Source: Nocardioides sp. Root140
GTDB taxonomy: Bacteria; Actinomycetota; Actinomycetes; Propionibacteriales; Nocardioidaceae
Direction: 5' to 3'
NCBI RefSeq assembly: GCF_001426745.1
Contig: NZ_LMFI01000001.1
Location: forward strand, 1,128,022-1,192,021
DNA: 64,000 bases
Part shown: one piece after another, positions 50,594 to 59,953 of the stretch
Layout of the letters: each line of letters starts with the position of its first letter
How positions within the stretch are numbered: position 1 is the stretch's first letter
Notes under the pieces: generated by a model
The model's input: only the letters and a program-made list of their open reading frames with translations
The model's database searches: none
What the model was told of the DNA's origin: nothing
Translations under genes and position numbers: made by a program

Positions 50594-50692
50594 GGCTGAC
50601 CTCCTGTTTCTCTGTGATGGATGGCTCTTGTGATGCCCTCAGCCTTGCCAGTCGAGCGACTGGCCTGAAGTGCCGTCCGTCATCGGAAGCGC

Positions 50693-50706
50693 GGGTAGTT
50701 GGTCCC
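50693..50706. promoter_or_regulatory. Dormancy (DosR) box 6
   Basis: GGGTAGTTGGTCCC (minus strand GGGACCAACTACCC) between the divergent DoxX and acyl-CoA synthetase genes, 99 bp from the first and 114 bp from the second. Confidence 0.6.
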
Positions 50707-50820
50707 GGGTGCCTGGGCACGTTCGGCCCTGTGTGGGGTGAGCCGGATCGCCGTACGTTCGACGAACGTGGCCCGATCGGGCCGGAACGGCACCGCTGGC
50801 GCGGGCCATGAGGAGGATCC

Positions 50821-53538
50821 GTGCGACTCGACCCGACCACGACCGACGCGGCCGGTGCGGCCATCGACCTGGCGGACCCGGCCCCAGCGGATGTCCTGCT
50901 GCAGGACGGCTCCATAGCCATCATTCGCCCCATGGCACCGCAGGACCTGCCAGCCCTCGAGGCGCTCCACGACGGGATCTGCGAGGACAACCTGCGGCTG
51001 CGATTCTTCAGCTGCAACCGTGCCGCGGCCCGGGCGTACGTCGAGCACCTGGGCGTGAGCCCCGACACCCTGGTCCTGGTCGTGGAGCGTGCGGGTGCCC
51101 TGGTCGCGGTCGGCACGGCGGAACCCGTGGGTCCCGACGTTGCTGAAGTTGCGTTCCTGGTCGACGACTCACAACACGGACTGGGACTGGGCAGCCTCCT
51201 GCTCGAGCACCTCGCCGCGGCCGGCCGGGCGCGCGGTGTACGCCGCTTCGTCGCCGAGATTCTCGCCGAGAACCGCGGGATGTTGCGTGTGTTCACCGAC
51301 GCCGGGTTCGCCGTATCCCGACGTGCCGAGCAAGGCGACGTCCACCTCGAGATGGACACGGTCAGCTCCGCGGCCGCGCTCCTCGCCGCCGACGAACGAG
51401 AGTGCCAGTCGGAGGCCAGGTCGCTCCGACCGCTCCTTTATCCGCGAAGCGTCGCTGTCACGGGCGTCCGCCGGGACGGCACCGGCATCGGTGCGACCAT
51501 CCTGCGTTCAGTCGTGACGGGTGGCTTCACCGGCGAGGTGTACGCCGTGCACCCGGAAGCGGACCGGCTCGGCGGGGTGGCGGCGTACCCCGGACTCGTC
51601 GAGATCCCCGGTCGGGTCGACCTGGTCGTCGTGGCGGTTCCGGCGAGGCGCGTGCTGGCCGCCCTTGAAGACGCTGCCGACGCGGGTGTGCGGGCCGCGG
51701 TGGTCGTTTCATCGGGCTTCGAGGAGCTGGGTGCCGAGGGCGCGCGGATGCAGCACGAGATGCTGGCGCTGGCCCGGCGGCGGAACATCAGGATCGTCGG
51801 GCCGAACTGCCTGGGCCTGATGAGCAACGGCGCCGGCACTTCACTCAATGCGACGTTCAGTGGCACGGTCCCTCCGGTCGGCGGCTTGGCCATCGCCTCG
51901 CAGTCGGGTGGTGTGGGCATCGTCCTCAGCGACCTGGCCCGGGAGCTCGGCCTGGGTGTGGGCTCCTTCGTGTCCTTGGGCAACAAGGCGGACGTGTCGA
52001 GCAACGACCTGCTCGCCGCGTGGCGGGACGACCCGCGCGTGACCGCCGCAGCGCTCTACCTCGAGTCGTTCGGCAACGCCCCGAAGTTCGCCCGGTTCGC
52101 CCGGCGCTTCGCGGAGCGCAAACCCCTGCTCGCAGTGGTCGGCGGCCGGTCGACCGGCGGCCGGCGAGCCGGTGCCTCCCACACGGCCGCCGCGGCCTCC
52201 TCGTCCGTCGGGGTCGACACGCTCTTCGCCCAGGCGGGCGTGATCGCGTGCAGTGGCGCCGAGGACATGGCGGAGGCCGCGTTGTTGCTCAGCGAGCAGC
52301 CGCTTCCTTCCGGCAACCGGATCGCCGTCCTCAGCAACGCCGGTGGGATGGGGGTGCTCGCCGCCGACAGCGCCGACACCTGCGGACTGCGGGTGCCCGA
52401 GCTCTCCGCGTCCCTGCAGGCCCGGATCGCGGAACACGTCGCAGGCACGACCGGCACGGGCAACCCGATCGATGCCGGGGCAGGAGCCGACGCGCGTGCG
52501 CTCGCCGACATCTGCTCACTGCTCGTCACCTCCGAAGAGGTGGATGCGGTGGTGGTGGTCGTCGTCGCCACCGGCGTGAGCGACTCGGCCGCCTCGTTGC
52601 AGCGCCTCGCCGATGTCACGCATCCCGGCAAACCCCTGGTGGTGGTGCCGATGGGCGGGCTGACCGTCGCCCCCGGTGAGCTGTCGGGCGTCACCACCTT
52701 CCGCAGCGTTCCGGCGTCGGTCCGCGCGCTCGGCCGGGCCGCGCGCTATGCAGCCTGGCGCAAGCAGCCGGCACAGCAGCCGCTCCCGGTCGATCGAGAC
52801 CGTGCGCAGCGTGCGCGTCACGTCGCCGAGGAGCTGCTCGGCCGCGTCGACGCGGAGGGAGGCTGGCTCGACACCGGTGACCTGGTGAGCCTGCTCGACG
52901 ACTACGGACTCGCCCCGGTCGGCACAGTCGTGACCGACCCCGACGCGGCAGCTGGTGTTGCGGCAGCGATCGGGTTCCCGGTGGCGCTCAAGGTGGCCGA
53001 CCGGACCGTTGTGCACAAGACCGACCGTGGCCTCGTCCGCGTCGGGCTGCTCACGACCGCGGCGGTCGCGGACGTCGTGCGGGAGTTCGAGAGCGAGCTC
53101 GGCCGTCAGAGTGTCCCGGTTCTCGTGCAACCCGTGGCGAGCGGCGTCGAGATCGCCCTGGGGGTGGTCCGCGATCCCGGATTCGGTCCCCTGGTGATGG
53201 TCGGTGCCGGGGGAGTGGCCACCGACCTGTGGGACGACCGCGTCTTCCTGCTCCCGCCGGTCACCGCCGGTGACGCGGCCCGCGCCCTCCGCTCCTTGCG
53301 GATCTGGCCGATGCTGGACGGCTACCGGGGCACGGCACGCTCCGACGTCGCCAGCTTGGAGGAGATCCTGGTGCAGCTCGGGCAACTGGCCGAGGACGTG
53401 CCGCAGGTGGCCGAGCTGGACCTCAACCCGGTGCTCGCCGGCCCGCACGGGTGCGTGCTGGTCGACGTGAAGGTCCGTCTTCAGACCCCGCTGGCCCTCG
53501 ACGCCGGTGTGCCGCGTCGGCTGCGGAGGAGCGTCTGA
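50821..53538 (+). CDS. GNAT acetyltransferase fused to ADP-forming acyl-CoA synthetase
   Basis: A 905-residue fusion. Residues 30-185 are a GNAT domain (SIAIIRPMAPQDLPALEALHDGICEDNLRLRFFS, then DSQHGLGLGSLLLEHLAAAGRARGVRRFVAEILAENRGMLRVF). From 200 a CoA-binding domain (RSVAVTGVRRDGTGIGATILRSV) and succinyl-CoA-ligase-like domain follow, with the phosphohistidine His454 in GASHTAAAASS. Residues 690-905 are an ATP-grasp with FPVALKVADRTVVHKTDRGLVRVGL. Such enzymes make ATP from acetyl- or propionyl-CoA, and the GNAT part may acetylate proteins as in Pat/PatZ. GTG 50821 has GGAGGAT upstream. Confidence 0.9.
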   Translation: MRLDPTTTDAAGAAIDLADPAPADVLLQDGSIAIIRPMAPQDLPALEALHDGICEDNLRLRFFSCNRAAARAYVEHLGVSPDTLVLVVERAGALVAVGTAEPVGPDVAEVAFLVDDSQHGLGLGSLLLEHLAAAGRARGVRRFVAEILAENRGMLRVFTDAGFAVSRRAEQGDVHLEMDTVSSAAALLAADERECQSEARSLRPLLYPRSVAVTGVRRDGTGIGATILRSVVTGGFTGEVYAVHPEADRLGGVAAYPGLVEIPGRVDLVVVAVPARRVLAALEDAADAGVRAAVVVSSGFEELGAEGARMQHEMLALARRRNIRIVGPNCLGLMSNGAGTSLNATFSGTVPPVGGLAIASQSGGVGIVLSDLARELGLGVGSFVSLGNKADVSSNDLLAAWRDDPRVTAAALYLESFGNAPKFARFARRFAERKPLLAVVGGRSTGGRRAGASHTAAAASSSVGVDTLFAQAGVIACSGAEDMAEAALLLSEQPLPSGNRIAVLSNAGGMGVLAADSADTCGLRVPELSASLQARIAEHVAGTTGTGNPIDAGAGADARALADICSLLVTSEEVDAVVVVVVATGVSDSAASLQRLADVTHPGKPLVVVPMGGLTVAPGELSGVTTFRSVPASVRALGRAARYAAWRKQPAQQPLPVDRDRAQRARHVAEELLGRVDAEGGWLDTGDLVSLLDDYGLAPVGTVVTDPDAAAGVAAAIGFPVALKVADRTVVHKTDRGLVRVGLLTTAAVADVVREFESELGRQSVPVLVQPVASGVEIALGVVRDPGFGPLVMVGAGGVATDLWDDRVFLLPPVTAGDAARALRSLRIWPMLDGYRGTARSDVASLEEILVQLGQLAEDVPQVAELDLNPVLAGPHGCVLVDVKVRLQTPLALDAGVPRRLRRSV

Positions 53539-53543
53539 CAGAC

Positions 53544-53580
53544 GGGACGAAAGTCCCGTGAGGACGGGGACTGTCGCCAC
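53544..53580 (+). promoter_or_regulatory. Tandem dormancy boxes upstream of dosR (boxes 7a and 7b)
   Basis: GGGACGAAAGTCCC (53544-53557), inside the longer perfect palindrome-like ACGGGACGAAAGTCCCGT, is the closest match to the M. tuberculosis consensus. A second, looser copy, GGGACTGTCGCCAC (53567-53580), follows 23 bp later, about two turns of the helix. They end 59 and 36 bp before GTG 53617, so DosR probably drives its own operon. Confidence 0.75.
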
Positions 53581-53616
53581 CTGCCCGGCCTCACGCTCCC
53601 GCCGTACAGTGAGGAC

Positions 53617-54282
53617 GTGAGCCATGACAGCACTGCCCCGACGCCCGAACCGATCAAGGTCTACCTGCTCGACGACCACGAGATCGTCCGGCGCGGGATC
53701 CGGGAGCTGCTGGAGGCCGAGGGCGACATCGTCGTCGTCGGCGAGTCGGGCCTGGCCCAGGAGGCCTCGCGGCGGATTCCCGCGCTGCGGCCCGACGTGG
53801 CCATCCTCGACGGGCGGCTGCCGGACGGCTCCGGCATCGACGTCTGTCGCGAGATCCGATCACGCGACGCGAGCATCGCCGCGCTGATCCTCACCTCGTA
53901 CGACGACGATGACGCCTTGTTCTCCGCGATCATGGCCGGTGCCGCCGGCTATGTCCTCAAGCAGGTGCACGGCAACGACCTCGTCGACACCGTCCGCCGC
54001 GTGGCAGCAGGCCAGTCGATGCTCGACCCGGGCGTGACCGCCCAGGTGCTGGAGCGCCTCCGGAACGGCCCCAAGAAGGACCCTTCGCTGGACCAGCTGA
54101 CCCAGCAGGAGCAGAAGATCCTCGAGCTGATCGGCGAGGGCATGACCAACAGGCAGATCGCCGGCGCCATGTTCCTGGCCGAGAAGACGGTCAAGAACTA
54201 CGTGTCGTCGCTGCTGGCGAAGTTGTCCCTCCAGAGCCGCACGCAGGCCGCCATCTTCGCAACCAAGCACCTGAAACGCTGA
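53617..54282 (+). CDS. dosR: DosR/DevR-like response regulator
   Basis: A 221-residue NarL-family regulator. Asp65 in VAILDGRLPDGSGIDVCREIRS is the phosphorylation site; the C-terminal LuxR domain has LTQQEQKILELIGEGMTNRQIAGAMFLAEKTVKNYVSSLLAKLSLQSRTQAAIFA. The EKTVKNYVSxLLAKL stretch is the same as in mycobacterial DosR, including the Lys and Asn that touch the dormancy box. The last helix with RTQAA is likewise shared. It follows the tandem boxes and precedes the kinase gene by 57 bp. I regard it as the regulator of this whole cluster. Confidence 0.95.
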   Translation: MSHDSTAPTPEPIKVYLLDDHEIVRRGIRELLEAEGDIVVVGESGLAQEASRRIPALRPDVAILDGRLPDGSGIDVCREIRSRDASIAALILTSYDDDDALFSAIMAGAAGYVLKQVHGNDLVDTVRRVAAGQSMLDPGVTAQVLERLRNGPKKDPSLDQLTQQEQKILELIGEGMTNRQIAGAMFLAEKTVKNYVSSLLAKLSLQSRTQAAIFATKHLKR

Positions 54283-54339
54283 AGCCGGCCGGCCGCGCTG
54301 TTACGGTCGGAGTGGAGGGAGTCCCTTTGCGGAGAGACG

Positions 54340-56070
54340 ATGAACATCAGGCCGCCTGATCCTGGCCGGCCGAACGACGAGCCGGCGCGGTCGCAGCTCG
54401 CCAGGACCAGTTTCGACGACCTCCTGCGCGAGGTGGTCGACCGGACGCACCGCGCCCTCGACGAGCAGTCGCGGTGGAAGCTGCTCCTCGACGCCGTCGT
54501 CACCATGGGCGCCGATCTCGACCTCGACGCCCTGCTCAGCCGGATCGTGGAGGTCGCCAGCGACCTGGCGCGGGCTCACTACGCGGCCCTGGGCGTGCTC
54601 GACACCGGGCCCGAGCGCAGGCTGCGCACCTTCATCACCCACGGCCTCACGCCGGGCCAGAAGGCGAAGATCGGAGACCTCCCCACAGGTCACGGAATCC
54701 TCGGGTTGATCATCGACCGGCCGGAACCGCTCCGTCTGCACGACCTCGCCGAGCACCCGGAGTCCTACGGCTTCCCGGCCGACCACCCGCCGATGAAGTC
54801 GTTCCTCGGAGTGCCGGTGCGCACCCGCGAGAAGGTGTTCGGCAACCTCTACCTCACCGAGAAGGAGGGTGGCGGCGACTTCACCGAGGAGGACGAGGGG
54901 ATCGTCGTGGCCCTTGCCGCCGCCGCAGGGGTGGCGATCGAGAACGCCCGCCTGTCCGAGGAGGCCGCACGCCGCGAACGCTGGCTGGGTGCGACGGTCG
55001 ACATCGCCTCCAGCCTCTCCGACGCCGGGTCCGATGCCCTGCAGACCGTGGCCGACCGGGCCCGCGAGGTGGCCGACGCCGACATCGCCTGGGTCGTGGT
55101 CGCCGATGCCGCCGAAACCCTCGCCCTGCGCGTCGTCTCCGGTGTGTCCCACGACGCGCACGCGGCCGAGGGCGTCTCGTTCGAGCACTCGCTGGCGAGT
55201 GCGGTGCTTCGCAGCGGCACCCCCATCGCAGTCGAGGACTTCGTCGCCGACGAGCGTGCTCTCGACCTGGGAGCAGCGCTCGGCTGGCCGCGGTTGGGGC
55301 CGGTCGTCATCGTGCCGATGAGCAACTCGCACGGAGTCAGTGGTGCGCTGGCCCTCGGCTGGGTGCCCGCCAACGCGCAGCGATTCCATGAGCTCGACAC
55401 GTCGCTGCCGGCCAGCTTCGCCGAGCAGGCAGCCCTCGCCATCGAGATCACCCGGGCCCGGGAGGACCAGCACCGACTGACCCTGTTCGAGGACCGCGAC
55501 CGGATCGCTCGCGACCTCCATGACCTGGTCATCCAGCGGCTGTTCGCGGTGGGGCTGGGCCTGCAGAGCCTGAGCCGGCTGGCCGACCGTCCGGAGATCG
55601 CCACCCGCCTCGCCACCGCGGTCGACGACCTCGACGCGACCATCAAGGACATCCGGCGCACGATCTTCGCCCTGGGGTCCATGGACGACTCCGCCGACGT
55701 CCAGGCAGAGGTCCAGCGCATCGTCGACCGGTCCGCCGAGACCCTCGGGTTCCGGCCGAGCCTGCAGTTCGAGGGGCCGGTGCGCACCAGGATCGGGCCC
55801 ACGGTCGTGCCGGACCTCCTGGCCGTCCTGGGGGAGGCGTTGTCGAACGCAGCCCGGCACGCCGAGGCGAGCGCCGTCGACGTACAGCTCACGGCCGGTG
55901 ACGAGATCCGGCTGCGGGTGAGTGACGACGGCCGTGGCCTGCCCGCGGGCGCGACCGAGAGCGGGCTGCTGAACATGAAGCAGCGCGCGGTGCGGCTCGG
56001 TGGCACGTGCGCGATCACGTCCAGGGCCGGCGAAGGCACCTGCGTGGAGTGGTCGGTGCCCTCGGGCTGA
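54340..56070 (+). CDS. dosS: DosS/DevS-like haem-sensor histidine kinase
   Basis: A 576-residue soluble kinase: GAF-A (about 60-210), GAF-B (about 230-375), HisKA_3 with His394 in FEDRDRIARDLHDLVIQRLFAVGLGLQSL, and HATPase with GEALSNAARHAEASAVDV and DDGRGLPAGATESGLLNMKQRA. GAF-A has FPADHPPMKSFLGVPVRTREKVFGNLYLTEK, where His149 sits at the same number as the haem ligand of M. tuberculosis DosS. So it probably senses oxygen, NO or CO, or redox state, with haem. No second sensor (DosT) is in the window. Confidence 0.94.
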   Translation: MNIRPPDPGRPNDEPARSQLARTSFDDLLREVVDRTHRALDEQSRWKLLLDAVVTMGADLDLDALLSRIVEVASDLARAHYAALGVLDTGPERRLRTFITHGLTPGQKAKIGDLPTGHGILGLIIDRPEPLRLHDLAEHPESYGFPADHPPMKSFLGVPVRTREKVFGNLYLTEKEGGGDFTEEDEGIVVALAAAAGVAIENARLSEEAARRERWLGATVDIASSLSDAGSDALQTVADRAREVADADIAWVVVADAAETLALRVVSGVSHDAHAAEGVSFEHSLASAVLRSGTPIAVEDFVADERALDLGAALGWPRLGPVVIVPMSNSHGVSGALALGWVPANAQRFHELDTSLPASFAEQAALAIEITRAREDQHRLTLFEDRDRIARDLHDLVIQRLFAVGLGLQSLSRLADRPEIATRLATAVDDLDATIKDIRRTIFALGSMDDSADVQAEVQRIVDRSAETLGFRPSLQFEGPVRTRIGPTVVPDLLAVLGEALSNAARHAEASAVDVQLTAGDEIRLRVSDDGRGLPAGATESGLLNMKQRAVRLGGTCAITSRAGEGTCVEWSVPSG

Positions 56071-56077
56071 GAACGCT

Positions 56078-56629
56078 TCAGTGCACCGAGCCGGCCGCGA
56101 TCCGGCTCCGGGTCTCGACGGCGAGCTGACGTCCCCAGCTGGTCGCCTCCTTGAGCTGTCCCTCGCTCAGCGGCCCCGGCACGTCCTCCACGAGGAAGCC
56201 GTGCGGGGGCACCACGAGGTGATAGCCCTTCCGATGCAGCAGCCGTGCCGCCGTACGCGCGGCGGAGACGGGCAGGTGCCGGACCTTGCGCACCCGCGTG
56301 TCGAAGACGGCGGCCATCCCGTGACCGGTGCCCGGCGACGGGGCGCCCTCGATCCACTCGCGCAGGCCGAGCGCAGCGGTCTCCGGTGGTGCGCCCTGCC
56401 TGACCGCGTCCTGCCGGGTCGCGGGCCGGCTGAGTGAGAACGCGTGGGTGGGCGCGCCGACCACCAGCAGGTCGAGGTCGTCGGCGGGTACGGCGAACCG
56501 GACGTCGACGACCGTGGTCTCGAAGCCTTCCAGCCGGAGCCCCTCGGCGACGGCCAGGGCGATCCATGCCGTGTTGCCGAACAGGGACTCATGGACCACC
56601 CGGGCCCGCAGGCACTTCTCCGTGCTCAT
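56078..56629 (-). CDS. Flavodoxin-like protein
   Basis: A 183-residue protein. It has ARVVHESLFGNTAWIALAVAEGLRLEGFETTVVDVRF, the phosphate loop of flavodoxins (ES-x-F/Y-GNT), and LDLLVVGAPTHAFSLSRPATRQDAV with the second loop. The C-terminal part continues as in an actinobacterial group with unknown partner. GGAG lies 8 nt before ATG 56629. It converges on dosS with only 7 bp between stops, and a dormancy box lies 42 bp upstream. Confidence 0.88.
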   Translation of the reverse strand: MSTEKCLRARVVHESLFGNTAWIALAVAEGLRLEGFETTVVDVRFAVPADDLDLLVVGAPTHAFSLSRPATRQDAVRQGAPPETAALGLREWIEGAPSPGTGHGMAAVFDTRVRKVRHLPVSAARTAARLLHRKGYHLVVPPHGFLVEDVPGPLSEGQLKEATSWGRQLAVETRSRIAAGSVH

Positions 56630-56671
56630 CGTGACGCTCCTCTGTCCCGAACCTCTGATGTGGGCCACGTC

Positions 56672-56685
56672 AGGCCCCTTGTCCC
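56672..56685. promoter_or_regulatory. Dormancy (DosR) box 8
   Basis: AGGCCCCTTGTCCC (minus strand GGGACAAGGGGCCT), between the arcC stop and the flavodoxin start. It gives the flavodoxin gene its own site at the end of the arc operon. Confidence 0.55.
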
Positions 56686-57699
56686 TCAAGCGTGCTGGCT
56701 CGCCGGCGCGGACGCAGGTGCCGTGGTGCCCCAGGGGAGGGGCACTTGGTCCGGTGCCGCTGTGCGTGACAGTCCGCCGCCCTCGTAGAGCCCGTCGGGA
56801 GTCACGAGGGTTCCGGCCTCGCCGCGAAGGATGGCAGCAGCGTCTTCGAGGGTGCCGATGGCGGCGACGCCCCCGGTGAGCTCGACGAATCGACACGCGG
56901 CCTCCACCTTGGGCCCCATCGATCCCGCCGGGAAGGTGATCGCACGCAGGCTGCTCGGGGTAGCCCGGAGCACGGGCCGCTGGTCGGGGGTGCCGAAGCC
57001 GCGGAACACGTGCGGCACGTCCGTGAGCACGAGGAGCACGTCGGCATCCAGCGCTTCGGCGAGCACGGCACTGGTGAGGTCCTTGTCCACCACGGCCTCG
57101 ACACCCTGTAGGTGTCCCTGGGGGTCGCGGATGACCGGCACGCCACCGCCACCTGCGCAGACCACCACCGCGCCACTCTCGAGGAGCAGCCTGATCAGTC
57201 TCGTCTCGACCACACGCTGTGGGCGCGGGGACCCGACCACGCGCCGCCAACCGTCGCCGTCCGGCTTGACCGCCCAGCCTCGTTCGGCCGCAAGACGCCG
57301 TGCCTCCTCGCCGGTGTACATCTCTCCGACGAACTTGGTGGGGTCGCGGAACGCCGGGTCTGCAGCCTCGACCAGGGTCTGGTTGATGATGGCGGCGACC
57401 TGACGACCGGGCAGGTGGTTCTGCATGGCCTGCAGCAGCCAGTAGCCGATCATCCCCTGGGTCTGGGCACCCAGCACGTCGAAGGGATACGGCGTGGTGA
57501 GGTGCGGGTCCATCGCGCTCTGCAGCGCCAGCACCCCCACCTGGGGACCGTTGCCGTGTGTGAGGACGAGCTCGTGCTCCGCGGCCAGGGGAGCCAGGGC
57601 CTCGGCGGCGCGCTGCACGTTCCGTTCCTGGATGTCGGCATCCGGCTTCTGCCCGCGCCGCAGCAGCGCGTTGCCGCCGAGCGCCACGACGATGCGCAC
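56686..57699 (-). CDS. arcC: Carbamate kinase
   Basis: A 337-residue amino-acid-kinase-fold enzyme, the last step of the arginine deiminase pathway, making ATP from carbamoyl phosphate and ADP. It starts MRIVVALGGNALLRRGQKPDADIQ and has HGNGPQVG, AGGGGVPVI and VVDKDLTSAVLAEALDADVLLVLTDV, all family motifs. A 25-residue Pro/Ala tail is longer than usual. It follows arcB by 1 bp in the operon usp-arcA-arcB-arcC. Confidence 0.95.
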   Translation of the reverse strand: MRIVVALGGNALLRRGQKPDADIQERNVQRAAEALAPLAAEHELVLTHGNGPQVGVLALQSAMDPHLTTPYPFDVLGAQTQGMIGYWLLQAMQNHLPGRQVAAIINQTLVEAADPAFRDPTKFVGEMYTGEEARRLAAERGWAVKPDGDGWRRVVGSPRPQRVVETRLIRLLLESGAVVVCAGGGGVPVIRDPQGHLQGVEAVVDKDLTSAVLAEALDADVLLVLTDVPHVFRGFGTPDQRPVLRATPSSLRAITFPAGSMGPKVEAACRFVELTGGVAAIGTLEDAAAILRGEAGTLVTPDGLYEGGGLSRTAAPDQVPLPWGTTAPASAPASQHA

Positions 57700-57700
57700 C

Positions 57701-58702
57701 TCAGCCGCCCAGCGTCGCGACGAGCACTGCCTTGATGGTGTGCAGGCGGTTCTCCGCCTGGTCGAACACGATCGAGTGGGACGACTCGAAGACCTCGTCG
57801 GTCACCTCGAGCCCGTCCATGCCAGTGCTGCGGAAGATCTCCTCACCGATTTCGGTGTGCCTGTCGTGGAAGGCAGGCAGGCAGTGCATGAACTTGACCT
57901 GCGGGTTGCGGGTGGCCTTCACCACGGCCTGGTTGACCTGGTAGGGGCGCAGCAGCTCGATGCGTTCGGTCCACACCTCCTCGGGTTCACCCATCGAGAC
58001 CCACACATCGGTGTAGAGGAAGTCGACACCGTCGACGCCGTCCTCGACGTCTTCGGTGTGCAGGATCCGGGCCCCGGTCTCGTCGGCGATCTCTCGGGCC
58101 CGGGAGATCACGTCGGGCTGGTTCCACAGCTGCTCGGGCGCGACGATGCGCACGTCCATGCCCATCAGTGCGCCGGCGACCAGCAGAGAGTTGCCCACGT
58201 TGTTGTGGGCGTCGCCCAGATAGGCGAACGAAATCTCGGCATCCTGCTTGCCCGAGTGCTCGCGCATCGTGAGCATGTCGCAGAGGGTCTGGGTCGGGTG
58301 CCACTCGTCGGTCAGACCGTTCCACACCGGCACGCCGGCGTACGCCGAGAGCGTCTCGACGTCCGACTGTGCCGAGCCGCGGTACTCGATGCCGTCGTAC
58401 ATCCGGCCCAGCACGCGTGCGGTGTCCTTCATCGACTCCTTGTGCCCGATGTGGGAACCGCTCGGCCCCAGATAGGTCACCTGGGCGCCCTGGTCGAAGG
58501 CCGCCACCTCGAACGCGCACCGCGTGCGGGTGGAGGCCTTCTCGAAGATCAACGCGATCTCCCTGCCGACCAGTCGGGGTTGTTCGGAGCCGGTGTACTT
58601 GGCGATCTTCAGCTCGGCGGCGAGGTCGAGCAGGAACTTCCATTCCTTCGGGGTGAAGTCGAGCTCCTTGACGAAGCTGCGGTTGCGCAGGTTGAAGGCC
58701 AT
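57701..58702 (-). CDS. arcB: Ornithine carbamoyltransferase, catabolic type
   Basis: A 333-residue enzyme. Signature sites are [20 protein letters not shown] (STRTR carbamoyl phosphate site), [15 protein letters not shown] (HPTQ) and [12 protein letters not shown] (HCLP). Its length and the order in an arc operon point to the catabolic form, turning citrulline and phosphate into ornithine and carbamoyl phosphate. It is 3 bp from arcA. Confidence 0.94.
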   Translation of the reverse strand: MAFNLRNRSFVKELDFTPKEWKFLLDLAAELKIAKYTGSEQPRLVGREIALIFEKASTRTRCAFEVAAFDQGAQVTYLGPSGSHIGHKESMKDTARVLGRMYDGIEYRGSAQSDVETLSAYAGVPVWNGLTDEWHPTQTLCDMLTMREHSGKQDAEISFAYLGDAHNNVGNSLLVAGALMGMDVRIVAPEQLWNQPDVISRAREIADETGARILHTEDVEDGVDGVDFLYTDVWVSMGEPEEVWTERIELLRPYQVNQAVVKATRNPQVKFMHCLPAFHDRHTEIGEEIFRSTGMDGLEVTDEVFESSHSIVFDQAENRLHTIKAVLVATLGG

Positions 58703-58705
58703 GGT

Positions 58706-59929
58706 TCAGATCCCGTCCCGCTCGATCGGGCAGGTCATGCATCGCGGTCCGCCACGGCCACGTCCCAGCTCGTTGCCCTGGATGGTGATGACCTCGATGC
58801 CGTTCCTGCGGAGGTGGGTGTTGGTCGTGACGTTGCGTTCGTAGGCGACCACGACGCCCGGTTCGACGGCCAGCACGTTGCAGCCGTCGTCCCACTGCTC
58901 GCGCTCGGCGGAGTGCACGTCCTGCGTCGCGGTGAGCACGTTGATCGAGTCGATGCCCAGCGCCGCGGCGATCACCGCGTGCATCTGGTCCGGTTCGTGC
59001 GCGGTCACCTTCAGCTCCTTCTCGGTGTCACCCGGCTCGATCGTGTACGACGGCAGCATCCCGAGTCCGACGTATTTGGTGAAGGTGTGGTCGTCGACCA
59101 TGGTCATCACCGTGTCGAGGTGCATGAAGGCGCGCTTCTGTGGCATCGCCAGGGCCACGATCCTGCTGGCGCGCCCGGCGTCGAACAGGCGACGCGCGAG
59201 CCGCTCGACACCTTGCGGCGTGGTGCGTTCGCTCATCCCCACCAGCACGGCGCCCCTGCCGAGCACCAGAATGTCGCCGCCCTCCGTGGTGGCCGCGCCG
59301 CTCGCCGTACCGTCGGCCCAGACGAGGAAGTCATCGGCCACGAAGGTGGGGTGCCAGCGGTAGATGGCCTCGTAGTGGATGGTCTCGCGCATTCGTGCCC
59401 GCTTGCGCATCGCGTTGACGGACACCCCGTCGTAGATCCACGCGGAGGTGTCGCGGGTGAACAGGTGGTTGGGCAGCGGCGGGAGCAGGAAGTCGTCTGC
59501 TGCCATGGCGCGCACGACGACCGACGACGGTTCGTCCATCCGCTCGAGCAGCTCGGCCTTGGTCATGCCGCCGATCAGGTGGTTCGTCAGCTCACGCGGT
59601 TGCATCGAGCTGAACAGACCATGCAGGGCATCGAGCGCCATCGGGCCGTGGACGCGCTCGTCCAGGGTCGACTCGAGCACGTGCTTGCGTGCCTCGGGGA
59701 TGGCGAGCGTCTCGGTCAGCAGCTGGTCAAGCAGGTGCACCGTCACCCCGCGGTCACGCAGCGTGTCGGCGAAGGCGTCGTGCTCCTGCTTCGCGTGCTT
59801 GACCCACAGCACGTCATCGAAGAGGTAGTCGTCATGGTTGCTCGGGGTCAGCCTCTTCAGCTCGAGGTCCGGGCGGTGCAGGATGGCCTGCCGTAGCCGG
59901 CCGACCTCCGAGTCGACGTGCAGGTTCAC
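58706..59929 (-). CDS. arcA: Arginine deiminase
   Basis: A 407-residue enzyme that turns arginine into citrulline and ammonia. It has [61 protein letters not shown] (catalytic His and Asp) and the C-terminal [17 protein letters not shown], with nucleophile Cys397. It starts at GTG 59929, 24 bp after the stress protein stop. With arcB and arcC it completes a pathway giving one ATP per arginine without oxygen. Confidence 0.96.
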   Translation of the reverse strand: MNLHVDSEVGRLRQAILHRPDLELKRLTPSNHDDYLFDDVLWVKHAKQEHDAFADTLRDRGVTVHLLDQLLTETLAIPEARKHVLESTLDERVHGPMALDALHGLFSSMQPRELTNHLIGGMTKAELLERMDEPSSVVVRAMAADDFLLPPLPNHLFTRDTSAWIYDGVSVNAMRKRARMRETIHYEAIYRWHPTFVADDFLVWADGTASGAATTEGGDILVLGRGAVLVGMSERTTPQGVERLARRLFDAGRASRIVALAMPQKRAFMHLDTVMTMVDDHTFTKYVGLGMLPSYTIEPGDTEKELKVTAHEPDQMHAVIAAALGIDSINVLTATQDVHSAEREQWDDGCNVLAVEPGVVVAYERNVTTNTHLRRNGIEVITIQGNELGRGRGGPRCMTCPIERDGI

Positions 59930-59953
59930 GGTGTTCCTCTCGTGGTGGTCCTG

